A stretch of 64,000 nucleotides of DNA from Acidobacteriota bacterium (GCA_018268715.1 JAFDVZ010000030.1:1-64000); one strand, 5' to 3'; shown: positions 47,100-59,097, counted from the stretch's first letter. Notes: a model not told the origin generated them from the sequence alone. Program-made: numbers and translations.

Positions 47100-47585
47100 A
47101 TGACGACTTACTTCACCACCATCCCATCCCCCATCGGCCGTCTGCTGCTCACCGCGACAGACCAGGGCCTCTCCGGCGTCTTCATGGAGAATCACAAAGG
47201 CGGCCCCGACCCCCAGCCCGACTGGACCCAGGACCGCTCCGCCTTCCGCGACGCCGCCGGTCAACTGGAGCGCTACTTCGCCGGCCAACTCCGCCAGTTC
47301 GACCTCCCGCTCCACCTCCACGGCACGCCCTTCCAACTCGAAGTCTGGAACGCGCTGTTGACCATTCCCTACGGCTCCACGGCCAGCTACCGCGACATCG
47401 CCTTCGCCATCCGCCGCCCGAACTCGGTCCGCGCCGTCGGCGCCGCGAACGGTCAGAATCCGGTGTCGATCGTCGTGCCCTGCCACCGCGTCATCGGCGC
47501 GGACGGCTCGCTCACCGGCTACGGCGGCGGCCTCGAACGCAAACAATTCCTGCTCGAATTGGAGGCGGGCATCCGCCGCCTCTGA
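47100..47585 (+). CDS. ogt: Methylated-DNA-protein-cysteine methyltransferase (161 aa)
   Basis: The suicide enzyme that moves O6-alkyl groups from guanine to its own cysteine. The active site is VSIVVPCHRVIGADGSLTGY (C128), with the preceding helix-turn-helix region YGSTASYRDIAFAIRRPNSV and RAVGAANGQNP. The N-terminal part (TTYFTTIPSPIGRLLLTATD) is the usual RNase-H-like half. Size and motifs fit Ogt. The start ATG at 47100 is 11 bases after the Ada-AlkA stop, so both repair proteins are made together under Ada control. Confidence 0.93.
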   Translation: MTTYFTTIPSPIGRLLLTATDQGLSGVFMENHKGGPDPQPDWTQDRSAFRDAAGQLERYFAGQLRQFDLPLHLHGTPFQLEVWNALLTIPYGSTASYRDIAFAIRRPNSVRAVGAANGQNPVSIVVPCHRVIGADGSLTGYGGGLERKQFLLELEAGIRRL

Positions 47586-47617
47586 CCGACGCCCCGATCG
47601 GAAGGCGCCGGACCCGT

Positions 47618-48262
47618 TCAGCCGATCCACACCTTCTCGGCGGCGGGCCGTCCCAGTTGCACCTGCCGGCCCTCCACCTCGAGCGTCAACGTTTCATCGT
47701 AGTTGCGCGACAGCACCGCCACCGCCGCGCCCGGCCGAATCCCCAGGCCATTCAGGAACTCGAGCAGTTTGCGATCGCGTTCGAAGATGCTGACCACGCG
47801 CCCGGCCGCGTCGGCTTCATACAACTTCCGCCAGCCCCGCCGCCGCCGGTCTTCCGGCGTGTCCATGCCGACGACATTGCCATGCGGACAAGCGCCCGCC
47901 GCGCCCAGTCGCTGTTCCAGCCGCTCCTCGAAATCGGCGGAAACGGCATGCTCCAGTTGTTCGGCCTCGTCGTGGACCTTGTACCACTCCATGCCGAAAA
48001 TCTCCGTCAGCATTCGTTCGATGAGGTGGTGGCGATGCAGCAGGCGATTCGCGATGGCCCGTCCCTCCGCGGTCAGGCGGATCAATCCCTCGCCATCGAC
48101 GTCAATCAGCCCGTCGCGCTTCAGCCGCTTGATGGCCATCGTGACGGCCGGAGCCGACACATTCAACCAGCGGCTCAACGTGGCCGCGATGACCGTCTCG
48201 CCTTCCGACTCAGCCTCGGCGATGGCCTTGAGATAGTTCTCTTTCGAGATGGTGATCTTCAA
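47618..48262 (-). CDS. DtxR/MntR-family metal-dependent repressor (214 aa)
   Basis: A winged-helix N-terminus (ISKENYLKAIAEAESEGETV; TLSRWLNVSAPAVTMAIKRL) is followed by the metal-binding and dimerisation domain (HHLIERMLTEIFGMEWYKVH, DEAEQLEHAVS with the E/H ligands) and a C-terminal FeoA-like SH3 domain (GIRPGAAVAVLSRNYDETLT). It probably responds to Fe(II) or Mn(II). I propose TTG 48262 (LKITISKENYL) as the start, since further upstream the frame is Gly/Arg-rich and the minus-strand TACAAT is at 48275-48280. No metal transporter gene is adjacent. Confidence 0.85.
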   Translation of the reverse strand: MKITISKENYLKAIAEAESEGETVIAATLSRWLNVSAPAVTMAIKRLKRDGLIDVDGEGLIRLTAEGRAIANRLLHRHHLIERMLTEIFGMEWYKVHDEAEQLEHAVSADFEERLEQRLGAAGACPHGNVVGMDTPEDRRRRGWRKLYEADAAGRVVSIFERDRKLLEFLNGLGIRPGAAVAVLSRNYDETLTLEVEGRQVQLGRPAAEKVWIG

Positions 48263-48274
48263 GTCGCTACCCGA

Positions 48275-48280
48275 ATTGTA
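48275..48280 (-). promoter_or_regulatory. Candidate -10 element for the DtxR-type regulator gene
   Basis: The minus strand reads TACAAT, ending 12 bases before the TTG at 48262. It favours that TTG over longer starts. Confidence 0.45.
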
Positions 48281-48371
48281 GCGTGGGGCGGCCCGAAGGC
48301 CAACAAACCAGCGCCCCTGGCGGGGGATGTAACCTGGGGCGGCTCCGTTGTCGCCATCTCTTCTTACCATC

Positions 48372-48377
48372 TAAAAT
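48372..48377 (+). promoter_or_regulatory. Candidate -10 element for the M28 peptidase gene
   Basis: TAAAAT ends 12 bases before the ATG at 48390, and AAGGA (48380-48384) lies in between and could act as ribosome binding site. Confidence 0.45.
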
Positions 48378-48389
48378 ACAAGGACCCCT

Positions 48390-50018
<1,629 letters not shown>

Positions 50019-50084
50019 CCACGTCTCATCCCACCCGGGGGCGGATCCCACCGATCCGCCCTCCAACCCCCGCCGCGTCCGTAC

Positions 50085-50090
50085 CATAAT
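50085..50090 (+). promoter_or_regulatory. Candidate -10 element for the biotin carboxylase gene
   Basis: CATAAT ends seven bases before the ATG at 50098. No Shine-Dalgarno precedes the ATG, so a leaderless transcript is likely. Confidence 0.45.
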
Positions 50091-50097
50091 AGGGTCA

Positions 50098-51593
<1,496 letters not shown>

Positions 51594-51597
<4 letters not shown>

Positions 51598-52103
51598 AAC
51601 TCCTGCTCACCATCGACAACCGTCCCGGCGAACTCACCTTCGATCACAACGATCAGGACTACCGTTTCGCCTATCAATCGGACCGCACCGACGGCCGTCT
51701 TCATCACGCCACCGTGGTCGAAGTGGAGCCCGGCATCTTCAGCATTCTGTTGAACGGCCACAGTCACGAAGTGAAGGTGGTGAACGGCCCGGAAGGCTAC
51801 TACGTCGATCTCGAAGGTCACCGCTCCGTGGTCGAAGTGCGCGACCCGCGCGCCATATCGCGCACCGGCCGGGGCGGCGCGGGCGAAGGCCGGCAGGTGA
51901 TCAGCGCGCCCATGCCCGGCAAGGTGGTGCGCGTCCTTGTCGCCGAAGGCGATTCGGTGGAAGCCGGCGCCGGTCTGGTCGTCGTCGAAGCCATGAAGAT
52001 GCAGAACGAGCTGAAGGCCCCGAAATCCGGCGTCGTGGTCGCAGTGAAGGCCCAGCCCGGCGCCACCGTGGCCATGGGCGACATGCTGGTCGCCATTGAG
52101 TAG
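51594..52103 (+). CDS. Biotin carboxyl carrier protein (169 aa)
   Basis: The C-terminal biotinyl domain has the acceptor motif VVEAMKMQNELKAPKSGVVV, preceded by ISAPMPGKVVRVLVAEGDSV. The N-terminal 90 residues form a separate beta-rich domain (IFSILLNGHSHEVKVVNGPE), as in the biotin carrier part of acyl-CoA carboxylase alpha chains. In many bacteria this domain is fused to the carboxylase; here it is split off as the second gene of an operon joined by ATGA. It shuttles carboxybiotin to an unlinked carboxyltransferase. Confidence 0.9.
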
Positions 52104-52109
52104 TACACT
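52104..52109 (+). promoter_or_regulatory. Candidate -10 element for the DnaC-like gene
   Basis: TACACT begins directly after the biotin carrier stop and ends nine bases before the ATG at 52119. No Shine-Dalgarno is visible. Confidence 0.35.
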
Positions 52110-52118
52110 GTTGGTCGA

Positions 52119-52877
52119 ATGGCGGATCAAGCAGTTGCGGCGTGCGCCCGGTGCGGCGGAAGCGGTTGGATCATCACGGAGAAGGACGGCGTCTCCGGCG
52201 CCGAACGTTGCGATTGCCGTCTGATCGGCCGCGAAAAGCGCGTCGAAGCCTCCGCCGGCATCCCGCCGCGCCACGCGCGAGCCACCATCGATAACTTCCT
52301 GATGCCCGAAGGCAATCCGATCGTGCGAAAGACCCTCGGCACGGTGCAATTCGAAGTCAGCAAGTTCGTGCGCGAATACCCACTCGACGGACGCGGCCTG
52401 CTGTTTTTCGGCGGCCCCGGCTCGGGTAAGACGCACCTCGCCGTAGGCGCTCTGAAGGCCCTCATTTCGAAAGGATTCGAAGGGACGTTCTTCGATTATC
52501 AGGACCTGGTCGAACGCATCCGAAAGGGTTGGGACCCCAGCGCCGGAACCAGCGACAAAGGCGCCTATCAGAGCGCCCTCGACGCCGAAATCCTCGTGCT
52601 CGACGACTTAGGCGCCCATCGCGCCACCGAGTGGGTTGAGGATGTCATCCACGGCATCATCGGCCATCGCTACAACCATCAGAAGACCATCATCGCCACC
52701 ACCAACCTGGCCGACGACGACGATCAGATCCGCGAAGGCTCGACGCCGGGCGGCCAGCCCATCAACCGCAAGACGCTCGGACAGATTATCGGCGAACGTT
52801 CCGCCTCGCGCCTGCATGAGATGTGCCGGGTCATCAAGCTCTGGGGAGTGCCCGATTATCGCTGGAAGGGCCGCTGA
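52119..52877 (+). CDS. DnaC/IstB-like AAA+ ATPase with N-terminal zinc motif (252 aa)
   Basis: The N-terminus has four Cys in a zinc-ribbon pattern (CARCGGSGW, then RCDCRLIG). The AAA+ module has Walker A GLLFFGGPGSGKTHLAVGAL, Walker B AEILVLDDLGAHRATEWV and sensor-like IATTNL. The layout is that of DnaC/DnaI helicase loaders (and IstB of IS21). With no transposase beside it and a genome-like setting, a helicase loader is more likely than a mobile-element protein. The C-terminal RLHEMCRVIKLWGVPDYRWK is typical of acidobacterial members. Confidence 0.82.
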   Translation: MADQAVAACARCGGSGWIITEKDGVSGAERCDCRLIGREKRVEASAGIPPRHARATIDNFLMPEGNPIVRKTLGTVQFEVSKFVREYPLDGRGLLFFGGPGSGKTHLAVGALKALISKGFEGTFFDYQDLVERIRKGWDPSAGTSDKGAYQSALDAEILVLDDLGAHRATEWVEDVIHGIIGHRYNHQKTIIATTNLADDDDQIREGSTPGGQPINRKTLGQIIGERSASRLHEMCRVIKLWGVPDYRWKGR

Positions 52878-52988
52878 CCGTTCACAACCTGTATTTGCCC
52901 TGATTCCAACTACTTAGTATCCGAAAAAATTGCATTTTCGAAATTCGATGATAGCTTGAAGGTGGGAAGAGGATAATTCTCCCGATAA

Positions 52989-53032
52989 CGAGCGCGGAAC
53001 CGCTGACAGGCGGCCGCGCTCGATCCATTTTT
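52989..53032 (+). promoter_or_regulatory. Terminator-like hairpin in the leader of the small-protein gene
   Basis: CGAGCGCGG (52989-52997) pairs perfectly with CCGCGCTCG (53014-53022), and a run of five T (53028-53032) follows six bases later, immediately before the GGAGG ribosome binding site (53033-53037) of the gene at 53046. An AT-rich promoter-like stretch lies at 52915-52960. The arrangement suggests transcription attenuation, or a terminator for the DnaC-like gene that is partly read through. Confidence 0.5.
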
Positions 53033-53045
53033 GGAGGTTTCGAAA

Positions 53046-53525
53046 ATGCCTGCTCAAGCCGCCGCCGCAAGCTATGACGTCCCCTCGACGCTTGCTGACT
53101 TCCTGGCCTATTACACGCCCTCAACGCCCGAAGAGAATCTCCTGATCGTGCACGCCCAGCGCGCCTGGCGCCATCTCGAACAGATGCACGAACTGATCGA
53201 CGCCGTCACGGCGGGCAAGGGTCTCTTCAGCCTCTACACGGATGAGTACGCCCGCTACAAGCAGCTAAGTCGCGACCTGAATCAGGCCGACCGCATGTGG
53301 AACCGCGCCATCAACGCCTTCTGGCAGGCCCGCCGCCGCGGCGCGTCGACGCAACCCGCCCCGCGTCCTCAGCCTATCTCTCCACCCGCACCGTCGCCCG
53401 ATCCAACTCCGCGTGGTCAATCTCATAACCCAGCCCCGGCTTCGTCGGAGCATGCACAAACCCATCGGCCGCCACTCGGATCCGGTCTTTCATCCAGGGA
53501 TGATCATAGACCCCCTGCGGAATAG
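53046..53525 (+). CDS. Small helical protein of unknown function (159 aa)
   Basis: GGAGG eight bases upstream fixes ATG 53046. Residues 1-100 are helical (LADFLAYYTPSTPEENLLIV; HAQRAWRHLEQMHELIDAVT; RDLNQADRMWNRAINAFWQA) and resemble small acidobacterial proteins with a central coiled region and a final R-A-x-x-x-F/W helix; I can give no family name. The last 60 residues are Pro/Ser-rich and are antisense to the C-terminal end of the enolase-superfamily gene: the two genes overlap tail-to-tail by 152 bases (53374-53525). The tail is likely an accidental extension after loss of an earlier stop. Confidence 0.65.
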   Translation: MPAQAAAASYDVPSTLADFLAYYTPSTPEENLLIVHAQRAWRHLEQMHELIDAVTAGKGLFSLYTDEYARYKQLSRDLNQADRMWNRAINAFWQARRRGASTQPAPRPQPISPPAPSPDPTPRGQSHNPAPASSEHAQTHRPPLGSGLSSRDDHRPPAE

Positions 53526-54525
53526 TCATCTCGAACCAGACATCGTTCGGCATCGCTAACTCGCAATGAAAGTGGACCGCATGGTCCAACGTATCGCCCC
53601 AGTTATGAGGCGCGCATTCCAGGCCGAAACACTCGGCCATGGCCGCAATCTTCATGCCGCCGGTAATGCCGCCCACGTTATCCACGATGAACCGCACTAC
53701 GTCCACGGCCCCGCGCCGCAGGTATTCGGCGTAGTCGTACATCGAAAAGATAAACTCGCCGGCGTGAATCGGAGTATCGAGCGCCCGGCATAACTCCGCC
53801 AGCCCCTCGATGTCGCTCGTGGGCAGCGGATCCTCGAAGGCCGTGAACTTCAGCTCGTCGAGCACGCGGCCCACCGCCATCGCCTCCTGGCGCGTGTAAA
53901 CCCCAACCGGATCCATCAGCAAATGGAAATCGTCGCCCAAGGCCTTGCGCAGAGCCCGGCAAATCGCGATGTCGAGCTTATAATCGCTCCCTCCATTGGG
54001 CGGCAGCTCCGGCGGATGCAGCTTGAACGCGTGAAAACCCTCGGCCTTGCTCTTGAGCGCGGCCTCCACCAGGGCCTCGAGCGTGTTCAGGTGCTGCGAA
54101 CTGGCGTACGCCGGAACTTTGTCCCGATACGCCCCCAGCAGCCGGTAAACGGGCAGTCCGGTCACTTTGCCGGCAATGTCCCAAAGACAGTTATCAATGG
54201 CCGAAGCGTACGAACTCTGCCCCCGCCGCCGTTTCGAGGGCGTCCATTGGGAAGTGAAGGCGGGCCGGTCGAGCGCGTTCTTGCCCACCAGCACGCGCTT
54301 GCTGAACTCCACCCAGCCCTCGTTGTTCCAATCCGGGTGCCAATACCGGCTGCCGAGGGTGTAATTGCCCTCGATGCCGGAGTTCGTGACGACGCTAGCC
54401 AGCTTGCCCTGCGCCGTGACATAGGCTTTGACTTCCTTAATCGTCAAATCCGGCAAATCAGCGGCCTTGACGCCAACGGCCGACGCCAGCGCGGGAGCGG
54501 TAAGGAACCATCGTCGAGAGATCAT
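53374..54525 (-). CDS. Exported mandelate racemase/enolase-superfamily protein (383 aa)
   Basis: The N-terminus (MISRRWFLTAPALASAVG) looks like a twin-arginine signal. The capping domain and barrel follow. Active-site positions appear as K168 and H170 in AFKLHPP (K-x-H rather than the usual K-x-K), metal ligands D205 (LLMDPVGVY), E231 (FEDPL) and E257 (HAGEF), and a catalytic His 307 in CAPHNWG. Such enzymes abstract a proton next to a carboxylate, as in sugar-acid dehydratases. It is the last gene of the TonB receptor-aldolase operon (start overlaps the aldolase stop by ATGA), which suggests sugar-acid catabolism outside the cytoplasm. Confidence 0.85.
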   Translation of the reverse strand: MISRRWFLTAPALASAVGVKAADLPDLTIKEVKAYVTAQGKLASVVTNSGIEGNYTLGSRYWHPDWNNEGWVEFSKRVLVGKNALDRPAFTSQWTPSKRRRGQSSYASAIDNCLWDIAGKVTGLPVYRLLGAYRDKVPAYASSQHLNTLEALVEAALKSKAEGFHAFKLHPPELPPNGGSDYKLDIAICRALRKALGDDFHLLMDPVGVYTRQEAMAVGRVLDELKFTAFEDPLPTSDIEGLAELCRALDTPIHAGEFIFSMYDYAEYLRRGAVDVVRFIVDNVGGITGGMKIAAMAECFGLECAPHNWGDTLDHAVHFHCELAMPNDVWFEMTIPQGVYDHPWMKDRIRVAADGFVHAPTKPGLGYEIDHAELDRATVRVER

Positions 54526-55454
54526 AAGGCTAAGTGGGGTTTCAGCGTTTCGTACATCAGTCGGAGAGTCTGTTTGGCCGAGTCGTCAAGCGGCGCCCGA
54601 GCGTCCTTTGCTCGTACGCCGTACGCCGGAAACACGCCGCGCAAAAACAGCACATATTTGAGCGCTTGGATGCCGAAAACCTGCACTTCCGGCACAAAAA
54701 CGATCGCTTTTGAGCACAAATCGACAGCCCGCGCGCGCTCGCCCGCCTGCCACGCATCCCAGGCCCGGGCGTAAAGGTCGACAAAGGAGGCCGCCGGCAT
54801 GCTCCCGGACGACCCGCGCAGCATCTCATCGATCAGCGTGACGCCGTGCCCGCCCGTAAACACCAGCAACTTCTCGCGCAATCCGGCGATGCGCGGCAGC
54901 GGCGTCGCCCCGGCCTCGTCCTTCACGCACCGTAGCGTAGGAATCTTGGCCGCCATCTCGAGGATGAACGGAACCGGCATATCGCCGACCGCCTGTATGA
55001 ACAAAGGCAGCCCGCTGGCGGCGCCAATGGCCTTGTAGTACTCGAAAACAGCCCCGCGATCCTTCGAATCGTGCGGCGGCAGCGCAATCACGGCGTCGGC
55101 CCCCAGTTTCTCCGCCTGTTTCGCATACCGGCAAGCGGTCGCGACCTCCGGCGCCTGGACCCCGATCACCACGGCCGGCTTCAGCCCCTTGGCCGAGGCC
55201 GCGATGGCTTCGTTCCCCGCCATCCGCTCGGCTTCCGTCAACAGTGAGTACTCGCTGGCCATCTGCGGCCAGACGAACCCATGCGCCCCGCACCGGTGTA
55301 CAAACCGGACCTCGGCCGCAAGCGCCTCCAGGTCCAGTTTCCCGGCCTCGTTGAACGGCGTCTGCGCGATCGGAAAGATCCCCCGCAGCCGTCCCCGAGG
55401 CTCGGCGAAAACCAGCGGCCCCGCCGCCAGCGCCAGCAGTTCTCTCCGGGTCAT
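54522..55454 (-). CDS. Exported dihydrodipicolinate synthase/aldolase-family protein (310 aa)
   Basis: A signal-like start (TRRELLALAAGPLVFAEPRG) precedes a class I aldolase barrel: RGIFPIAQTPFNEAGKLDLE, RCGAHGFVWPQMASEYSLLT, the Schiff-base Lys 178 in LRCVKDEAGA, and LVFTGGHGVTLIDEMLRG. The usual Tyr of DapA that sits after the PPYY-type motif is absent (ALPPHDSKDRG here), so this is not lysine biosynthesis; a keto-acid sugar aldolase or related lyase is more likely. A strong GGGAGG precedes the ATG at 55454. It lies 10 bases after the TonB receptor stop and overlaps the enolase-superfamily gene. Confidence 0.85.
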   Translation of the reverse strand: MTRRELLALAAGPLVFAEPRGRLRGIFPIAQTPFNEAGKLDLEALAAEVRFVHRCGAHGFVWPQMASEYSLLTEAERMAGNEAIAASAKGLKPAVVIGVQAPEVATACRYAKQAEKLGADAVIALPPHDSKDRGAVFEYYKAIGAASGLPLFIQAVGDMPVPFILEMAAKIPTLRCVKDEAGATPLPRIAGLREKLLVFTGGHGVTLIDEMLRGSSGSMPAASFVDLYARAWDAWQAGERARAVDLCSKAIVFVPEVQVFGIQALKYVLFLRGVFPAYGVRAKDARAPLDDSAKQTLRLMYETLKPHLAL

Positions 55455-55464
55455 GCCCCTCCCG

Positions 55465-58400
55465 TCAGAACACGTATTTCATTGCAAACTGTATCAGACG
55501 CGGAGCCACTGAGGGCTGCGTGATCACGCCAAACGTGGCGGTGCCCAAAGTAGTGCCCGGATTGGCGAATTGGGGGTGGTTTAGCGCGTTATAGAGCTCC
55601 ATTCGGAACGCCAGTTCGCCGTCCTCCCGCAGCCCTCCGACATGGGTTCGTTTCCCAATCGAGAAGTCCGTGTTGAACTGCCCCGGTCCCGACATGATGC
55701 TTTGGCCCGTCGTGCCATACCCGGTCGCCCCATCCGACCCCACCGCCGCGGCGCTGCAGATGGCGGCTGTATTGATCCAGCCATTCAGCCGGTCAGTGAT
55801 GCCGCCCTTGGTGTTCAGGCTCTCGTAAGTGGAGTTGGGACAAAGGGTTACGGTGGCCGTTGAAGCCTTGCCATACACCGCCCCGGCGCTCGGGTCACTC
55901 AGCGTCATAGGCAACCCGCTCTGTATGATGATGATCCCGGCCACCGACCATCCCTTGGCCAGCGCCCCCCGGAAGCCCTGCAACCCGGCCGGCGCCGGAA
56001 CCTGGTAATCCAGGTTCGTAGTAAGCCGATGCGTCCGGTCGAAGCTGGTCCGCGCCCAGTTCAGCGCCATATTAGTCAGATCATTGTAAGTAGTGGTGTT
56101 CGACGACGCCCGCGAGTAAGTATAAGTGGCCTGAAACGCCAGCCCGTGGGACTGCCGCCGCAACGTAGCCTGCAGGCTGTTATAAGTCGAGGCGCCAGTA
56201 AACTCGTTATCCCCCAGCGCCGTCGGAGTCTCGCCCAACACCGGCACACGGTACTTGGCGTTCTTCGACGTATTAGTCGTGATGCAATCGGTCGCGACGC
56301 CGTCGTAGCCGCAGTTCACGGGGCTTGAAACGCTGGCGAGCACCGGCTGATTCAGCCCCCGGGACAACAGCAGCCGGCTGGCGTGCGTACCCACATAGCC
56401 GATGTCGAACGTCAATGACTTAGCCAGCCGGAACTGTGTGCTGAGGTTCCACTGTTGCAGCCTCGGGATGACAAAATCAGGCCCTGCCACCCGGTCCGAT
56501 AGCTGCGAAGTCAGCGTGCGCGGGACATAGCCGAGCGTCGTCGCCGGATAGGGCTGTTGGAAAGTCGACAGGTTGTTACTCGTATCGGCGTTGGTGAAGC
56601 CCTGGGCGAACGGCGGCGCGGTGAACATCGGAATGCCGCTCGCGTTGGCGCTGTAAGTCGGCGGCTGATAGAACCACCCGTAGCCGCCGCGCACCGCCAG
56701 GAAGCCCTCCTTCCCAAAGGGCTGCCAGGCAAAGCCGAAGCGCGGCGCGAACGTGTCGAGCGGCGTCGAGTTCTGGTAGAAGCTGTTGTTCGGCTGCACG
56801 GTGACGCCGGTAGGAGGGGCTCCAAACGCCTTCCCGGTGTAGGGATTAATGAGCGAGGCGTTGTAGTTCGCCGCCACCGTGTTGCCGACCAGGGTTCCGG
56901 ACGCCGGCGGAATCGGGTTCTTCAGAAGGAGCGACTGCAGCACGTTGCCGATGGTCCCGAAGGTGTCCGAAGCGGCGCCGACATACTCCCAGCGCAGGCC
57001 GAGATTCAGAGTCAGGCGCGGCAGGATCTTGAAGTCGTCCTGGACGAAGCCCGCGCCATAGTGGCTCAGGTAGCCGTATTGGACTTCGCCGACCGGTCCA
57101 ACGCCCTCGTTGGCCTGGATGGACTGCACATTGCTTCGGCCGAGAGGGCTCAAGTTATCCGCGGCGTCCAACCCGAGCAGGAAGTCGCTGAAGGTCTGGA
57201 ACGACATCTTGCCGCGGGCGGTCCCGGTGTCGAGGCGGGCGTTGCTCAGCCGCATCAGGAACATGCCGGTCCGGATATTGTGCTTGCCATGGACCCAGGA
57301 AAAGTTATCGGCGGCCGAAAGATATTTGTTGGCTGTCGTGAAATCGTTGCCCGAGTTTCCGAATAAGCGGAAGTTGCCCAACGGCCCGAAAATATTCATC
57401 TCCGGAGGGGTGTTGAAGAGGGGATCGGCCGGCGTCATGCCGATCGACGTGGCGGTCGGGTAGCCGACGCCGCGGGCCCCTTGGGTGGAGCGGGTGAAAC
57501 TGACGCGAGCCTCGTTGGTCAGGGTCTTGGTGAGCGTCGAGGTCAGGTTCACGCTGGCGATCAGGTCGTGCGCCGTCAGCGCCTGGGCCGTTCCGTAATC
57601 GGGTAGTTCCGGGTTGCCGGGGTAGCCGAGCGGCGAGCCGAAGGTCCGGTACTGCTTGATGGTGGCGACATAGGCCCGGGTTCCGAGCGAATGCTTCGGC
57701 GAGATCAGGTAATCGCCGTTCAGCATGTAGTGGTGCTCTTTGTAGGTCGAGGGCAGGCTATAAGACGAGAAGCCGAGGCCCGCGTTGTCGCCGCTGGCGA
57801 ACAGCGTCTGGGGGATCGGGACGTAGTAGGAGCCGTCGGGGCGCTTCAGGTTCAGGATCTGGAGCGCGACGGGGTTGATCGAGGCCGTGGTGGAGGTGTT
57901 CTGGTTGTGGCAGTCCAACTGGCGGCCGCCGGCGAAGCTTGCATAGCGGGAGTCGCCGGGGTGGTTGGCCGGGCAGAACTGGGCGGCGAGGGCGGCGGCG
58001 GACCGGTCGGCGCCAAGGGCGGGGAGAATCGGGTTGGAGGTGGAAGTCGTGTCGAGCCCGTTCACCTGCTGGGTTCCCTGATACGAACCGAAAAAGAAGA
58101 CCTTGTTGCGCAGAATCGGCCCGCCGACGGTGGCGCCGAACTGGTTCTGTTTGAGGTTTGGCTTCGTTTGCCCGGTGGAGTTCCGGAAGAAGGCGTTGGC
58201 GTTGAAAACGTCGTTGCGGACGAACTCCCAGAGCCCGCCGTGAAAATCATTTTGGCCGCTTTTTGTTATGAGGGCGGTGCTGGGGGCCTGGGCCCCGTAG
58301 ACGGCGTCGTACTGGGAAGTCTGAATCTTCAACTCGGCGATGGTGTCCGGATTCGGGGCCGCGCTGGGGGCGAAGGCGCCGTCGACGGTGTAGGACCCGC

Positions 58401-58950
58401 CGTTGGTGTTGCCGTTCACGTTCAGGCCCTTGGTGCCGCGGCCGAGGGTTCCGGCGTTGTTCACGTCGGCGGCCGAACCCGAGGACATGGACAGCACCTG
58501 GGTGAAGTTGCGGGTGGTCAGGGGGACGGCGGTGATGGTCTTGGAGTCGATCAGAGTGCCGGAGGCCGAGGTGGTGACGCTGAACTTGCAGTCGCAGGGG
58601 ATGGGTTCGTTCCCTTCGCCCGGCTCGAGCGTCGCGTCGAGGGTGGCGGCCTCGGAGATGTTCACCGCGGCGTCCGTTTTGACGGAAGTCTTGAAGCCCG
58701 AGGCGGAGAAGCGCACCTCATAGGCGGCGGGCGGCAGCAGCGACAGGCGGTAGCCGCCATCGGGCCCGGTGGTGGTGGAATGCAACTGGCTGGTGGCCGG
58801 GTCCGTGGCGGCGACGGAGGCGTTCGGCACGGGGGCGCCGTCGCGGCCGCGGACGGTTCCGGTCAGCGCGCCGGTGGTGGCGGATTGACCCCAAGCAGGA
58901 GAAACAGACCCGCAAATCGATAAAACAAGCAGGGATACAAACGTTCTCAT
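55465..58950 (-). CDS. TonB-dependent receptor, Oar-like (1161 aa)
   Basis: A signal peptide (RTFVSLLVLSICGSVSPAWG) is followed by a carboxypeptidase-regulatory-like domain (GALTGTVRGRDGAPVPNASV; YRLSLLPPAAYEVRFSASGF), the plug (LTTRNFTQVLSMSSGSAADV; AELKIQTSQYDAVYGAQAP), and a large beta-barrel ending in FGVITQPSVAPRLIQFAMKYVF-type strands with a terminal Phe. This domain order is the Oar/SusC-like type expanded in Acidobacteria for uptake of large sugars or peptides. The two downstream genes, an aldolase and an enolase-superfamily protein, probably act on the imported compound. On the minus strand TAGAAT at 58981-58986 could be the -10 element. Confidence 0.92.
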   Translation of the reverse strand: MRTFVSLLVLSICGSVSPAWGQSATTGALTGTVRGRDGAPVPNASVAATDPATSQLHSTTTGPDGGYRLSLLPPAAYEVRFSASGFKTSVKTDAAVNISEAATLDATLEPGEGNEPIPCDCKFSVTTSASGTLIDSKTITAVPLTTRNFTQVLSMSSGSAADVNNAGTLGRGTKGLNVNGNTNGGSYTVDGAFAPSAAPNPDTIAELKIQTSQYDAVYGAQAPSTALITKSGQNDFHGGLWEFVRNDVFNANAFFRNSTGQTKPNLKQNQFGATVGGPILRNKVFFFGSYQGTQQVNGLDTTSTSNPILPALGADRSAAALAAQFCPANHPGDSRYASFAGGRQLDCHNQNTSTTASINPVALQILNLKRPDGSYYVPIPQTLFASGDNAGLGFSSYSLPSTYKEHHYMLNGDYLISPKHSLGTRAYVATIKQYRTFGSPLGYPGNPELPDYGTAQALTAHDLIASVNLTSTLTKTLTNEARVSFTRSTQGARGVGYPTATSIGMTPADPLFNTPPEMNIFGPLGNFRLFGNSGNDFTTANKYLSAADNFSWVHGKHNIRTGMFLMRLSNARLDTGTARGKMSFQTFSDFLLGLDAADNLSPLGRSNVQSIQANEGVGPVGEVQYGYLSHYGAGFVQDDFKILPRLTLNLGLRWEYVGAASDTFGTIGNVLQSLLLKNPIPPASGTLVGNTVAANYNASLINPYTGKAFGAPPTGVTVQPNNSFYQNSTPLDTFAPRFGFAWQPFGKEGFLAVRGGYGWFYQPPTYSANASGIPMFTAPPFAQGFTNADTSNNLSTFQQPYPATTLGYVPRTLTSQLSDRVAGPDFVIPRLQQWNLSTQFRLAKSLTFDIGYVGTHASRLLLSRGLNQPVLASVSSPVNCGYDGVATDCITTNTSKNAKYRVPVLGETPTALGDNEFTGASTYNSLQATLRRQSHGLAFQATYTYSRASSNTTTYNDLTNMALNWARTSFDRTHRLTTNLDYQVPAPAGLQGFRGALAKGWSVAGIIIIQSGLPMTLSDPSAGAVYGKASTATVTLCPNSTYESLNTKGGITDRLNGWINTAAICSAAAVGSDGATGYGTTGQSIMSGPGQFNTDFSIGKRTHVGGLREDGELAFRMELYNALNHPQFANPGTTLGTATFGVITQPSVAPRLIQFAMKYVF

Positions 58951-59097
58951 TTCGGTTCGCCGGAAAGGAATACTGCGCCCATTCTACTAGCAGCCCGGCG
59001 AGCCGCGAGGCGCGTTCTGTTCGCAAGTTTCGACCGCGCGGCGCCCCGCCAATGGTATCCTGATAGAAGCGCCTCTAGCCAGCCTGGAACACAAACC

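Noticed and set aside
52119..52877. IstB of an IS21-type insertion sequence
   Set aside because: No transposase gene, no terminal inverted repeats, and the N-terminal zinc motif plus context fit a chromosomal helicase loader better.
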